Numbered from the stretch's first letter, positions 37,017-46,433 are shown. The stretch is 59,485 nt of DNA from Acidocella sp. (GCA_029077825.1 JAQNCT010000012.1:1-59485), one strand, 5' to 3'. Notes: generated by a model not told the origin, from the sequence alone. Translations and numbers: made by a program.

Positions 37017-38207
37017 TTAGCTATTAATCGGCGTCCAATAGCGCATTGCCACCGCCAGCATCATCGCTTGCATGGCGCATACAATCGCCACGCAGCCAGG
37101 CCAGCCAAATATATGCCACACACCCGCGGGCAAAATTCCGCCAGCACTGCCGCCAATATAATAGCACATCACATACAGCCCCACGGCAGTTGACTTTGCC
37201 TCCCGCGCCGCCTGGCTTACAAACGCGGTGCCCACGGTCTGCTGCACAAACACACCAGAACAAAACATCAGCAGCCCGGCAATAATCACCCACAGCGGCC
37301 CGGCCAGCGTGACCATCAATCCCAACACCAATATCGGTGCCGCCGCCGCCATCACGCGCCGCCTTCCAAACCTATTCGCTAACCGTCCCGCCAGCGGGCT
37401 CATCACCACCCCGCCCAGATACACCACAAAAATACTGCCAAGTGCTGCCGGCCCCAGAAAATACGGCGCCCCCGCCAGCCGGAAATTCACATAAGTAAAC
37501 ACCGCAATCAGGCTGAACAACACCCCAAACCCCACTGCAAAAGTTGCCAGTAACCGCGGGTTCGATAAATGAACCGGGAATGATTTCAGGGCGCGCACCA
37601 TCCCATACTGCGGCTTAAAACGTTGTTCCGGTCGCATCATCACCGCCACCACCATCGCCATGGTAAAGGTAATGCCTGCCACCACCAACATCGCACCGCG
37701 CCAGCCAATCACCTGCGTGGCAAAACCAGTAATCAACCGCCCGCTAAAGCCACCAGTAATCGTGCCTGCCATGTAAATTCCGGCCAGCCGCGCGGTTAGT
37801 GGCCCCTCGGTTTCATCGCCAATGTAGGCAATTGTCACTGTAAAAATAAATGGCAGCATTAACCCCTGCACAAACCGCCAGAACACAAATGTCTCGAAAT
37901 TTCTGGCATTCGCTGCCAGCGCTGTGGGAATCACCAGCAGTATGGCAGCACTCAATATCAGCCGTTTGCGACCAAACCTGTCAGATATCGCCCCCACCAC
38001 CGGTGCTACCATGGCTGTCGCCAATAACGGCGCTGTCACCGAAAGCCCGGTTTGCGCCTGCGGCACATGAAATGCATCAGCCAACACCGGTAAAATTGAC
38101 TGCGTGCAATACATGTTGATGAAAGTGGCAATCCCGGCGGCAATCACCGCTACGTTCATTTGCCATGTGCCTGGCTTAAAATCGTCTCTCGAAAACCGTA
38201 ATGACAT
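37017..38207 (-). CDS. MFS transporter (YnfM-like, drug or metabolite efflux)
   Basis: Major facilitator with 12 predicted membrane segments in 396 residues. The motif-A loop after segment 2 reads GAISDRFGRKRLILSAAIL (about 77-95), and a second copy after segment 8 reads GRLANRFGRRRVMAAA. The N-terminal TFINMYCTQSILPVLADAF resembles the YnfM/arabinose-efflux group. Substrate unknown. ATG 38207 overlaps the wza-like gene by 32 bases; the later ATG 38159 would avoid overlap but remove part of the lead-in to segment 1. Convergent with pyrC with only two bases between the stops. Confidence 0.82.
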   Translation of the reverse strand: MSLRFSRDDFKPGTWQMNVAVIAAGIATFINMYCTQSILPVLADAFHVPQAQTGLSVTAPLLATAMVAPVVGAISDRFGRKRLILSAAILLVIPTALAANARNFETFVFWRFVQGLMLPFIFTVTIAYIGDETEGPLTARLAGIYMAGTITGGFSGRLITGFATQVIGWRGAMLVVAGITFTMAMVVAVMMRPEQRFKPQYGMVRALKSFPVHLSNPRLLATFAVGFGVLFSLIAVFTYVNFRLAGAPYFLGPAALGSIFVVYLGGVVMSPLAGRLANRFGRRRVMAAAAPILVLGLMVTLAGPLWVIIAGLLMFCSGVFVQQTVGTAFVSQAAREAKSTAVGLYVMCYYIGGSAGGILPAGVWHIFGWPGCVAIVCAMQAMMLAVAMRYWTPINS

Positions 38208-38742
38208 CGCCAGGTTCTGCCAGTGCCGTAATGGAGGCGCGATACTGGGCAGGGCCCCTGCCAAAATCACGCGTTACCCCTACGTAGCCTTGCTCCGCCC
38301 GGTACGTGAAGCCTCCGGCGATGGAAATTGCGGTCAGAACAGTCATGCCCGGGCGGTATGGGTACTGGCCCGGATTATTCACCTCACCCAGCGCGTAAAA
38401 CGGCCGGTATTTTGAAACCTCAACGGCCACCCCCGGCGCAAGAATCAGGTTTTTGGCTTTCAGCAAAGCGGTAATCGCATCCGCTAACTCTGACGTCGTG
38501 TCTGTGGCGGCCGGTACCAGCCCCAGCAGCGGCACATCAATCATCCCGCTATCATCAACAACAAATTGACCCGACAATTGTGGCTGGTCATAAACCCGTA
38601 TTTTTAGCCCATCCCCAGCCCCCAGCCGGTAAGTACCCGTGGGCCCAGGGGGCAGTTTTGGCAAATTGGAACCATCAGCCGCCAACACAGCGCAACCGCT
38701 CACCAAAAAACCAGAAAGGGTAATAAAGTTGCGGCGTTGCAA
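38176..38742 (-). CDS. Wza-type polysaccharide export lipoprotein
   Basis: Outer-membrane or periplasmic export protein of the Wza/OtsA class, 188 residues. The N-terminus QRRNFITLSGFLVSGC combines a twin-arginine-like RRNFI motif with a lipobox (VSGC), so it may be a Tat-exported lipoprotein. A Poly_export domain follows (YRLGAGDGLKIRVYDQPQL, about 38-56; DDSGMIDVPLLGLVPAA, about 63-79), then one SLBB-like domain (FYALGEVNNPGQYPYRPGM, about 113-131). It is short, like GumB/ExoF-type proteins. No ATG is in position; TTG 38742 has GGAG five bases upstream (TTG 38754 is an alternative). It probably serves the exopolysaccharide genes at 13.5-18.9 kb. Confidence 0.83.
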   Translation of the reverse strand: MQRRNFITLSGFLVSGCAVLAADGSNLPKLPPGPTGTYRLGAGDGLKIRVYDQPQLSGQFVVDDSGMIDVPLLGLVPAATDTTSELADAITALLKAKNLILAPGVAVEVSKYRPFYALGEVNNPGQYPYRPGMTVLTAISIAGGFTYRAEQGYVGVTRDFGRGPAQYRASITALAEPGDVITVFERRF

Positions 38743-38801
38743 ACGACTCTCCAATCAGAGATTGTTCACAATTACCCAACTACACGTAAAAGGGAAACCC
38801 C

Positions 38802-39941
38802 TTATGCGGCTAACCCTGCCACCGATGCAGCTAATTTACGCAAATGATAATCAGAATCACCAAACATTTGCTCAATCATCGTCAACCGCTTGAAATAATG
38901 TCCGGCTTTATATTCCATGGTCACCCCAATGCCGCCATGCAATTGAACAGATTGCTGGCCGATAAACTTAGCAGAGCGCCCAATTTGCACCTTGGCCGCT
39001 GAAATTGCGTTACCGCGCGCCACTTCATCCGCATCATCCACGCAAAGTGCGGCATAAATCGCCATTGAACGCGCCTGTTCCAGCATCACCAGCATATCCA
39101 CCGAGCGATGCTGCAACGCCTGGAACGAGCCAATGGCGACCCCAAATTGCTTGCGGGTTTTCAAATACTCAACGGTCATCTTCACCAGCGCATCCATGGC
39201 GCCCACCGCTTCGGCACAAAGCCCGGCAATCGCCTCATCCACAGCGCGCGTTAAAATCGCGTAGCCCTTGCCAACGCCACCAATCACATTGCTAACCGGC
39301 ACCCGCACCGAGCCAAATGAAACCTCAGCCGCATGTTGCCCATCCTGTGTTGGGTAACCACGCCGGGAAATACCAGCACTTTTGGCATCCACTAACAGCA
39401 ACGTAATGCCATCCACATCGCGCCGGTTGCCTGATGTTCGCGCCGCCACAATAAAATAATCCGCAGCCCCCCCGCCAAGCACAACGCTCTTTTCACCTTC
39501 CAGCACATATTCGGTGCCATCAAGTTTTGCGGGCATACTGACATCATTTAAATCATAACGTGACCCACGTTCAATATTTGCCAGCGCTATAATCGCCTCA
39601 CCTGAGACAATATCAGCGATTTTATGATCGGCTTTACCGTATTTCAAAATCGCCCCAGCCAGCACCACGCACGCTAAATACGGCTCTACCGCCAGCGCCG
39701 TGCCCATTTCTTCCATCACAATCATGGTCTCAACTGGCCCGCCACCAAACCCACCTTGCGCCTCGGAAAAGGGCAGAGACAATATCCCAGCCTCGGCATA
39801 TTCTGCCCACACCGCCGGATCATAGCCGTTGGGGTATTTTTGATATCCCTTGCGCTTTTCAAAATCGCCATAGCGCGAGGCCATCAACTTCCCCACGCTT
39901 TCTTTCAGCAACTTCTGGTCATCGGTAAAATCAAAGTCCAT
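38802..39941 (-). CDS. pimD: Acyl-CoA dehydrogenase, PimD-like small subunit
   Basis: FAD-dependent acyl-CoA dehydrogenase of 379 residues. It has the N-terminal helical domain (MDFDFTDDQKLLKESVGKLM), a middle beta domain with ANIERGSRYD and VVLGGGAADYFIVAA (about 154-168), and a C-terminal domain with RKQFGVAIGSFQALQHRSVD (about 265-284) and QLHGGIGVTMEYKAGHYFKR (about 336-355). Paired with the 404-residue dehydrogenase 11 bases upstream, it matches the PimC/PimD two-subunit arrangement of Rhodopseudomonas palustris. Last gene of the operon. Symbol assigned from gene order and size, not from a search. Confidence 0.75.
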   Translation of the reverse strand: MDFDFTDDQKLLKESVGKLMASRYGDFEKRKGYQKYPNGYDPAVWAEYAEAGILSLPFSEAQGGFGGGPVETMIVMEEMGTALAVEPYLACVVLAGAILKYGKADHKIADIVSGEAIIALANIERGSRYDLNDVSMPAKLDGTEYVLEGEKSVVLGGGAADYFIVAARTSGNRRDVDGITLLLVDAKSAGISRRGYPTQDGQHAAEVSFGSVRVPVSNVIGGVGKGYAILTRAVDEAIAGLCAEAVGAMDALVKMTVEYLKTRKQFGVAIGSFQALQHRSVDMLVMLEQARSMAIYAALCVDDADEVARGNAISAAKVQIGRSAKFIGQQSVQLHGGIGVTMEYKAGHYFKRLTMIEQMFGDSDYHLRKLAASVAGLAA

Positions 39942-39952
39942 TACAAAACTCC

Positions 39953-41164
39953 TTAAAAACCCAGAATTGCCTTAGCAATAATATTGCGTTGAATTTCATT
40001 TGACCCACCGTAGATCGAAATTTTCCGCGAATTAAAATAGGTCGGCCCGGCCGAGGCCGCATAGTCTGGCCCAATCGGCGGCTCATTGGTGCGGTCCTCA
40101 TCATCCATTGAGGCGGCAAACGGCAGCACATACGGCCCCATCACATCCATCATCAGCTCGGTTGTCACCTGTTGCAATTCCGAACCTTTGATTTTCAGTA
40201 TCGATGAATTCGGGTCAACCTCGCCATGCCTGCCGCGCTTGCGCGCCTCGGCCAGCACCCGCAGCTGGGTAATCTCCAGCGCCTTCAACTCAATTTCCAC
40301 ACTCACCAGTTTTTCACGAAACCATGGTTGGTCCAGTAGCTGCGTATCACCATAGCGCTCAATTTTCGCGAGTTCCTTAATCCGCCGGATACGCTGCTTG
40401 GATACCCCAATCCGGGCAATTCCCATCCGCTCGTTGGTCAGCAAGTACTTGGCATAATCCCAACCGCGATTTTCCTGCCCCACCAAATTCTCAGCCGGCA
40501 CCTTCACCTCATCAAACCACACCTCATTTACCTCACGCCCGCCATCAATCAATTGAATTGGCCGTACCGTGACCCCCGGTGTTTTCATATCCACCAGAAT
40601 AAATGAGATCCCCTGCTGCTTCTTCTCCGCTTGTGGGTTGGTGCGCGCAAGCACAAAAATCCAATCGGCATATTGCGCCAAGGTCGTCCAGGTTTTCTGG
40701 CCGTTGATGATATAAAAATCGCCCTCGCGCCGCGCCGTGGTTTTCAACCCGGCCAGGTCAGACCCAGCGCCTGGCTCTGAGAATCCCTGGCACCACCAAA
40801 TATCTAAATTTGCCGTCGCAGGCAGGAACTTCTTTTTTTGTTCCTCTGTCCCAAACGTCGCTATCACTGGCCCCACCATTGAGCAATTAAACTGCAAGGG
40901 TGAAGGGGCAGGGGCCTGCTGCAACTCATCCAGAAAAATATATTCCTGCATCGGCCCCCAGTTCTGCCCACCCCATTCAACCGGCCAATGCGGCACCGCC
41001 CAGCCCTTGGCATTCAACTTGCGCTGCCACTCAACAAAATCATGCTTGCCAATCTCGCGCCCCAGCACCAGCTTCTCACGCGTCTCAGGCGATAATTCCG
41101 CTGCAATAAACGCCCGCACTTCATCACGAAACGTAATTTCTTCAGCCGATAAATTCAAATCCAT
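39953..41164 (-). CDS. pimC: Acyl-CoA dehydrogenase, PimC-like large subunit
   Basis: FAD-dependent acyl-CoA dehydrogenase of 403 residues. The N-terminus MDLNLSAEEITFRDEVRAFI is typical. The flavin-binding region has WCQGFSEPGAGSDLAGLKT (about 127-145) and YIINGQKTWTTLAQYADWIF (about 154-173), and the C-terminus ends ISIYGGSNEIQRNIIAKAIL. It is the long-acyl type that pairs with a smaller partner. ATG 41164 is chosen over the preceding GTG at 41167. It sits 16 bases after the CoA ligase and 11 before pimD-like, so it is expected to act on the CoA esters made by that ligase. Confidence 0.78.
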   Translation of the reverse strand: MDLNLSAEEITFRDEVRAFIAAELSPETREKLVLGREIGKHDFVEWQRKLNAKGWAVPHWPVEWGGQNWGPMQEYIFLDELQQAPAPSPLQFNCSMVGPVIATFGTEEQKKKFLPATANLDIWWCQGFSEPGAGSDLAGLKTTARREGDFYIINGQKTWTTLAQYADWIFVLARTNPQAEKKQQGISFILVDMKTPGVTVRPIQLIDGGREVNEVWFDEVKVPAENLVGQENRGWDYAKYLLTNERMGIARIGVSKQRIRRIKELAKIERYGDTQLLDQPWFREKLVSVEIELKALEITQLRVLAEARKRGRHGEVDPNSSILKIKGSELQQVTTELMMDVMGPYVLPFAASMDDEDRTNEPPIGPDYAASAGPTYFNSRKISIYGGSNEIQRNIIAKAILGF

Positions 41165-41180
41165 CACAAAATTTCCCTTA

Positions 41181-42851
41181 TTAACCTGCGTTCAACTTTG
41201 CCGCTTCTTCAGCCAGCAATTCCTTCTTTGATAATTTCCCAACCGGTGTCTTTGGCAACGCCTCACGAAATTCCAAAGCTGACGGCATCTCGTGGCGTCC
41301 AATTTTATCACTCAAAAACGCCCGCAACTCATCCAATGAAAATTCCGCCGCTCCAGCTCTCAACTTAATAAACGCCTTCGCCGCTTGGCCGCGATACTCA
41401 TCGGCTATTCCAATCACACTGCATTCCTCAACGCTGGGGTGCTCGTATATCGCATCCTCAATCATGCGCGGATAAACATTAAACCCACCTGAGATTATCA
41501 TGTCCTTCTTGCGATCAACCAGATATAACATGCCATCGGCATCCATCTTGCCAATGTCACCAGTTAGAAAAAACCCATCGATGAAATCTTTTGCTGTCTC
41601 AGCTGGCTTATTATAGTAACCCTTAAATATATTCGGCCCCTTCACCCGCAACTCTCCGATTTCACCAACGCTTAACACGCGTGCCGGATCATTTAGTGCC
41701 ACAACCTGCGCCTCAATTCCCGGCAAAGGCACACCAACGGAGTCTTCCCTGAAAATACCCTCCATCAAATGCCCAGCCCCGGCTGAGGCTGTTTCGGTCA
41801 TTCCCCAACCGCCACCAATCCGCTTGCCCACCAGCCGTTCAAACCGTGCCGCAACTTCCACCGGTAATGGCGCTCCTCCAGAAGCCACGTGCTTCAGCGA
41901 CGAAAAATCACGCTTTTCAATTCCCGGAACCGCATTCAGCGCAATCCACATGGTTGGTACGCCCGGAAAATAACTGGCGCGCTTCACCTCAATATCCCGC
42001 AAAATCGCATCAACATCAAACCGTAAATGCAACAGCAATGCTGATCCACGCTTCATTTGCCACAACAGCAACACCACCAGTGCATAAATATGAAAGAAAG
42101 GCAGCACGGCAATTACCCGCAGCTTTTTATTTTTGTCTTCCGGTGTTTGGCCCTCATAAAACTGATCATATATCGCAACCGAGGCCCCCAGCGTTGCATG
42201 CGTATGCATCGCTCCTTTAGGAAGTCCCGTGGTTCCACCTGTATATTGCAGCACCGCAAGGTCTGTGGGTACCAGCACCGGCCAAGTCTCCGGCAGTACC
42301 GCATCAAACAATGTATTGAAATTCAAAATCGCCGGATTCCCCTCCGGCACCGCCACAATCGGCAGGCCAGGGGCAGGGCCGTACACCGCATCGTCGCCTA
42401 CAATCAACCGGTCAATAAACCCACCGGCCAATAATTTCTGTGCGCCCTCCAGCATCGGCCCAATATTTGTTGTTATCAAAATCCGCGCCCCACTATCGGT
42501 CAGCTTATGAACCAACTCACGCGGCGCATCCAATGGCGAGAGATGTACAACCACTCCGCCGGCCTTCAGCACCCCAAAAAAACTAAATGGATGATACGGC
42601 GTATTGGGCAAATATAACGCCACCTTCTCACCAGGCTTTAACCCCAACGCCAGTAACCCCGCGGCGGTCTGATGCACCTTGCGGCCAAACTCGGCATAGG
42701 AGATTTCAACGCCGCGATAATCAATAAACAGCCGGTGCCCATGCGCCGTTATACAATTCTGCAAATGCTCGGGCAGCGAAATTTGCGGTGGCACAATATC
42801 CCAAACCAACCCCGGCGGGTACGATGCCTCCCACGCAAATTTCCGTGCCAT
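41181..42851 (-). CDS. pimA: Acyl-CoA ligase, PimA-like (dicarboxylate/long-chain fatty acid)
   Basis: ATP-dependent, AMP-forming CoA ligase of 556 residues. The AMP-binding core is YTGGTTGLPKGAMHTHATL (about 207-225), with GWGMTETASAG (about 347-357), the hinge region LTGDIGKMDADGMLYLVDRK (about 424-443) and the C-terminal lysine region LPKTPVGKLSKKELL (about 534-548). The N-terminal residues KFAWEASYPPGLVWD resemble PimA-type dicarboxylate-CoA ligases. It starts in the stop codon of the bifunctional gene upstream (TAATG) and is followed by the two acyl-CoA dehydrogenases. Substrate (pimelate-like dicarboxylates or long-chain acids) is inferred. Confidence 0.8.
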   Translation of the reverse strand: MARKFAWEASYPPGLVWDIVPPQISLPEHLQNCITAHGHRLFIDYRGVEISYAEFGRKVHQTAAGLLALGLKPGEKVALYLPNTPYHPFSFFGVLKAGGVVVHLSPLDAPRELVHKLTDSGARILITTNIGPMLEGAQKLLAGGFIDRLIVGDDAVYGPAPGLPIVAVPEGNPAILNFNTLFDAVLPETWPVLVPTDLAVLQYTGGTTGLPKGAMHTHATLGASVAIYDQFYEGQTPEDKNKKLRVIAVLPFFHIYALVVLLLWQMKRGSALLLHLRFDVDAILRDIEVKRASYFPGVPTMWIALNAVPGIEKRDFSSLKHVASGGAPLPVEVAARFERLVGKRIGGGWGMTETASAGAGHLMEGIFREDSVGVPLPGIEAQVVALNDPARVLSVGEIGELRVKGPNIFKGYYNKPAETAKDFIDGFFLTGDIGKMDADGMLYLVDRKKDMIISGGFNVYPRMIEDAIYEHPSVEECSVIGIADEYRGQAAKAFIKLRAGAAEFSLDELRAFLSDKIGRHEMPSALEFREALPKTPVGKLSKKELLAEEAAKLNAG

Positions 42852-44959
42852 TACGCGGCCACCTTTACCGTTCCGCTAATATCGCCAAACTTGCCATTCG
42901 TTGCTGCCAGGTTCCTCAATAAGACTGAGGGTTGTAATCCAGCATCGCCGGTTAGCGCCGCGTAATGCTCCAGCGCCTCACAAATTACCTTAGCACCTAC
43001 CAGGTCCGCATAAAAACACGGCCCGCCCTGCCAAACTGGCCAGCCATACCCGTATGCCCAAACCACATCAATATCTGAAGCCCGCACCGCAATGCCTTCT
43101 TCTAAAATCCGTGCGGCTTCGTTGATCATTGGATAAAACATCCGCTCAAAAACTTCTTGCTCCGAGATATTGCGTCGCTTTATTCCAAGTTCTTCAGCTT
43201 TCTGCGTGGCTAGAGCTATAACTTCAGGATCCGGCATTGGCACGCGCGCGCCATTTTCGTAAATATAATACCCTTTGCCAGTCTTCTGCCCAAAGCGGCC
43301 AGCCTCGCACAAAGCATCGCTAACCGGCGCTTTCACGCCGCGGCCCTTGCGTATCCGCCACCCCACATCCAGCCCGGCCAAATCCCCCATCGCATACGGC
43401 CCCATGGGAAAGCCAAATTTCAGCACCACCGCATCAACATCCTGCGGTTTCGCCCCCTCCAGCAGCAACCGCTCACATTCGGTCGAACGCCGTGCCAGCA
43501 TCCGGTTTCCCACAAACCCATCGCAATTACCTACAACAACCGGTATCTTTCCCAGCAGCTTGCCAGCCGCCACCGCTGTCGCGATCGCTTCCATCGAACT
43601 ATGTTTACTTCGCACAATCTCCAGCAGCTTCATCACATTCGCCGGCGAGAAAAAATGCATCCCCACCACATCCCCTGGGCGCGACGTACTTTGCGCAATC
43701 GCATCAACATCCAAGGTCGATGTGTTTGAGGCCAGCAAAGTTCCAGGCTTGGCAATTTTATCAAGCCGGCCAAAAATCTCTTTCTTCAGGGCAATTTCTT
43801 CAAACGCCGCCTCTATCACAATGTCGGTATCGGCAATCACGTCCCAATCCAACGTACCCGCAATCAGCGCCAGGCGTTTATCCATGGCGTCTTGCTGCAA
43901 TGCCCCGCGCTCCACCGAAACCGCGTAAGTTTGTTTGATTCGCGCCAGCCCTTTGGTAAGAAATTCTTCAGTGGTCTCCACAATCGTTACGGGCACCCCG
44001 GCATTGGCAAAGCACATCGCAATGCCGCCCCCCATTGTGCCGCCTCCAATAACCACGGCTTTTTTAATCGCCGCGGGCTTCACACCCGCTGGCATATCCG
44101 TCACTTTTGCCGCTTCGCGCTCGGCGAAAAATATATGCCGCTGTGCCCGGCTTTGGTCACCCACTACCAATTTCATAAACAATGCGCGCTCAGCGTCCAG
44201 CCCAGCCTCGAATGGCAGCATGAACGAATTGCGCACGGCTTCCACACAGGCGGCAGGCGCATCAACGCCCACAAATTTTTTCAAAGCCGCCTTCGCCGCC
44301 GCTTCAAATGCCGCTGGGTTTTCACGCGCCGGTAAAATCTTCTCCTCGCGGTCCCGTACCTTCACCAGTGGCACGGCCTCCACCAGCACGCGCCTGGCAA
44401 ATGCCACCGCCCCAGCAATAGGCTCTGTCACAATCTCATCAATAATCCCATCTGCCAGCGCTACGTTCGCCGGCACCGGCGCCCCCGCCACAATCATCGC
44501 CACCGCCTTTTGCGGCCCAACCAAACGCGGCAGTCTCTGCGTCCCGCCAGCCCCTGGCAGCAGCCCCAACTTTACCTCTGGCAGACCCATCCGCGCATCA
44601 GCACGCGCCACCCGGAAATGACACCCCAGTGCAATCTCCAGCCCACCACCCAACGCGGTGCCAAAAATTGCCGCCACCACCGGCTTAGGGCTGGTCTCTA
44701 ATTGTGCAATCACCTCCTGTAACCCGGGTTGCATCAGCGGCTTACCAAATTCGGTAATATCGGCACCCGCAAAAAACGTCCGGCCCTTGCAGCCCAGCAC
44801 AATCGCTTGCACCGCATTATCAGCCACCGCTTGCCGCACCGCCGCCACCAGGCCTTCCCGCACCGCATGCCCCAGAGCGTTTACCGGCGGATTATCGGCC
44901 AAAATCAGCGCAACACCGTCAGTAACGGTTAGCTCGATACATCCATTGATCTGGACCAT
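42851..44959 (-). CDS. pimF: Bifunctional enoyl-CoA hydratase/3-hydroxyacyl-CoA dehydrogenase, PimF-like
   Basis: Beta-oxidation enzyme of 702 residues doing hydration and NAD-dependent oxidation. The crotonase domain (about 1-190) has RTFFAGADITEFGKP (about 60-74) and GTALGGGLEIALG (about 99-111). After a linker, the NAD-binding domain has VVIGGGTMGGGIAMCFANAG (about 305-324) and FFSPANVMKLLEIVR (about 440-454). The C-terminal 3HCDH domain ends near 680. ATG 44959 is chosen because GGAGG lies five bases upstream. First gene of a four-gene operon F-A-C-D; the pim thiolase gene (pimB) is absent. Divergent from the class II aldolase. Confidence 0.88.
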   Translation of the reverse strand: MVQINGCIELTVTDGVALILADNPPVNALGHAVREGLVAAVRQAVADNAVQAIVLGCKGRTFFAGADITEFGKPLMQPGLQEVIAQLETSPKPVVAAIFGTALGGGLEIALGCHFRVARADARMGLPEVKLGLLPGAGGTQRLPRLVGPQKAVAMIVAGAPVPANVALADGIIDEIVTEPIAGAVAFARRVLVEAVPLVKVRDREEKILPARENPAAFEAAAKAALKKFVGVDAPAACVEAVRNSFMLPFEAGLDAERALFMKLVVGDQSRAQRHIFFAEREAAKVTDMPAGVKPAAIKKAVVIGGGTMGGGIAMCFANAGVPVTIVETTEEFLTKGLARIKQTYAVSVERGALQQDAMDKRLALIAGTLDWDVIADTDIVIEAAFEEIALKKEIFGRLDKIAKPGTLLASNTSTLDVDAIAQSTSRPGDVVGMHFFSPANVMKLLEIVRSKHSSMEAIATAVAAGKLLGKIPVVVGNCDGFVGNRMLARRSTECERLLLEGAKPQDVDAVVLKFGFPMGPYAMGDLAGLDVGWRIRKGRGVKAPVSDALCEAGRFGQKTGKGYYIYENGARVPMPDPEVIALATQKAEELGIKRRNISEQEVFERMFYPMINEAARILEEGIAVRASDIDVVWAYGYGWPVWQGGPCFYADLVGAKVICEALEHYAALTGDAGLQPSVLLRNLAATNGKFGDISGTVKVAA

Positions 44960-45032
44960 GTTATCCTCCATTGGCATTTCAGCTTTCGGTCAGTTGAGCC
45001 GCACTTCCCGTTTACGTCAAGGTAAGTATCCG

Positions 45033-45683
45033 ATGCCGCATTTGCAACAACGCACAGCCCTCATCGCCGCCGCCCGCAGCTTGGCGGGGCTAGGCCTCAA
45101 CACCGGCACATCTGGTAATTTAAGCCTGCGCACCGACCACGGCATGCTTATCACCCCCTCCGCCATCCGCTACGACGACATCACCACCGAGATGATCGCG
45201 ATGATGCCGTTGACAAGTGATTACGGCGTTTGGGAAGGCCCAAAACGCCCCTCTTCGGAATGGCGGTTCCATCTCGACATTATGCGCGCCCGGCCAGATA
45301 TCGGCGCCATCGTTCATACCCATGCGCCCTATTGCACGGCGCTCGCCATGGCCAGACGGGATATTCCAGCCTGCCACTACATGGTCACCCGCTTCGGCGG
45401 CGCCGATGTTCGCTGTGCGCCCTATGCTCTGTTCGGCACTGCCGAACTATCAGCACTTGCCGTCGAAGCGCTGGAGGGTCGAACCGCCTGCTTGCTCGCT
45501 AACCACGGCCTGATAGCCACTGGCGCCACGCTCGACGCCGCGATGGGCACCGCGGTCGAGTTGGAAATGCTGGCCAAACAATATTGCCTCTCGCTCAGCA
45601 TCGGCGGCCCGGTGCTGCTAACTGCGCAGGAAGTCGCCGAGGCCCAACAACAATTCGCCACAGCGTATTTACCCAATGAATAG
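45033..45683 (+). CDS. Class II aldolase/adducin family protein
   Basis: Zinc-dependent aldolase-fold protein of 216 residues related to L-fuculose-phosphate aldolase and other sugar-phosphate enzymes. Visible family elements are TSGNLSLRTDHGMLITPSAI (about 28-47), PSSEWRFHLDIMRARPDIGA (about 73-92), metal-binding HTHAPY (about 94-99), and LLANHGLIATGATLDAAM (about 153-170). Substrate unknown. ATG 45033 is used; upstream in-frame sequence is antisense to the hydratase gene. Followed 18 bases later by the GDPD gene, so probably co-transcribed. Confidence 0.82.
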   Translation: MPHLQQRTALIAAARSLAGLGLNTGTSGNLSLRTDHGMLITPSAIRYDDITTEMIAMMPLTSDYGVWEGPKRPSSEWRFHLDIMRARPDIGAIVHTHAPYCTALAMARRDIPACHYMVTRFGGADVRCAPYALFGTAELSALAVEALEGRTACLLANHGLIATGATLDAAMGTAVELEMLAKQYCLSLSIGGPVLLTAQEVAEAQQQFATAYLPNE

Positions 45684-45701
45684 CGCCAATGAGTAACGCC
45701 A

Positions 45702-46433
45702 ATGCACAACATAAAGCGTAAAGCTGCCATCTATGGCCATCGCGGGGCGAGGGGCGAGTGCCCCGAAAACACCATGGCGGGCTTCGCCTATGCTCTCGCC
45801 GCGGGCGTCACCGGCTTTGAGACCGACATTTCCCTCACTGCCGATCTCATCGCGGTGCTGCACCACAACCCCAACCTTGCCGACGGCCGGCTGATCCGCG
45901 ACCTGAATTTCGCCGACCTCTCTGGCATCCCCACGCTGGCGCAAGCCCTGGCGCAATTCCCTCACCTCAACTGGCTGTTGGAAATCAAAACCTTCCCGCC
46001 AACGCCCGAGAAATGCCTCGCTCCCGCGCTGATGGTGGAAAAAACCCTCAGCGCAATTGCCGCCTCCGGCATTTCGCCAGACCGCATCAGCATCCTGGCG
46101 TTCGATTGGTCAGTTCTACGCGAAGTGGCCACCCAAGCGCCCACCATCCCCCGGGTCTGCCTGACCGCCCCCGACACCGAAGCTGAACCGGCGTTATGGT
46201 GGGGCGTACCTGGTCCGGTCAGCACCCCCCAGGCGGTGGCCGACAGCGGCGCCACCGCCTGGGCCGCGCATTTTGAAACCCTAAGCGAACATAAAATTTC
46301 TGAGGCCCGCGCCCTGGGCCTTAAAATCTACAGTTGGACAGTCAACGACCCGCCGCAATATGAACGCTTGTCTCCGCTGATCGACATCATCATGACCGAC
46401 TACCCAACCCGCTTTATTCCGCCGCCACATTAA
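45702..46433 (+). CDS. Glycerophosphodiester phosphodiesterase (UgpQ-like)
   Basis: Cytoplasmic phosphodiesterase (no signal peptide) of 243 residues, releasing glycerol-3-phosphate from deacylated phospholipids. The TIM-barrel active-site blocks are YGHRGARGECPENTMAGF (about 10-27) and GFETDISLTADLIAVLHHN (about 38-56), with the metal-binding Glu-x-Asp and the second catalytic His, then WLLEIK (about 88-93) and YSWTVNDPP near the end. Length is typical of UgpQ. The last 20 bases overlap the convergent unknown gene. Confidence 0.9.
   Translation: MHNIKRKAAIYGHRGARGECPENTMAGFAYALAAGVTGFETDISLTADLIAVLHHNPNLADGRLIRDLNFADLSGIPTLAQALAQFPHLNWLLEIKTFPPTPEKCLAPALMVEKTLSAIAASGISPDRISILAFDWSVLREVATQAPTIPRVCLTAPDTEAEPALWWGVPGPVSTPQAVADSGATAWAAHFETLSEHKISEARALGLKIYSWTVNDPPQYERLSPLIDIIMTDYPTRFIPPPH

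Noticed and set aside
38790-38803. AAGGG/CCCTT mini-hairpin at the end of the pim-like operon
   Set aside because: A five-base stem overlapping the stop codon is too weak to call a terminator.
45033-45683. A 125-residue N-terminal extension of the class II aldolase back to 44658
   Set aside because: The extension is antisense to the bifunctional hydratase gene and carries no aldolase features.
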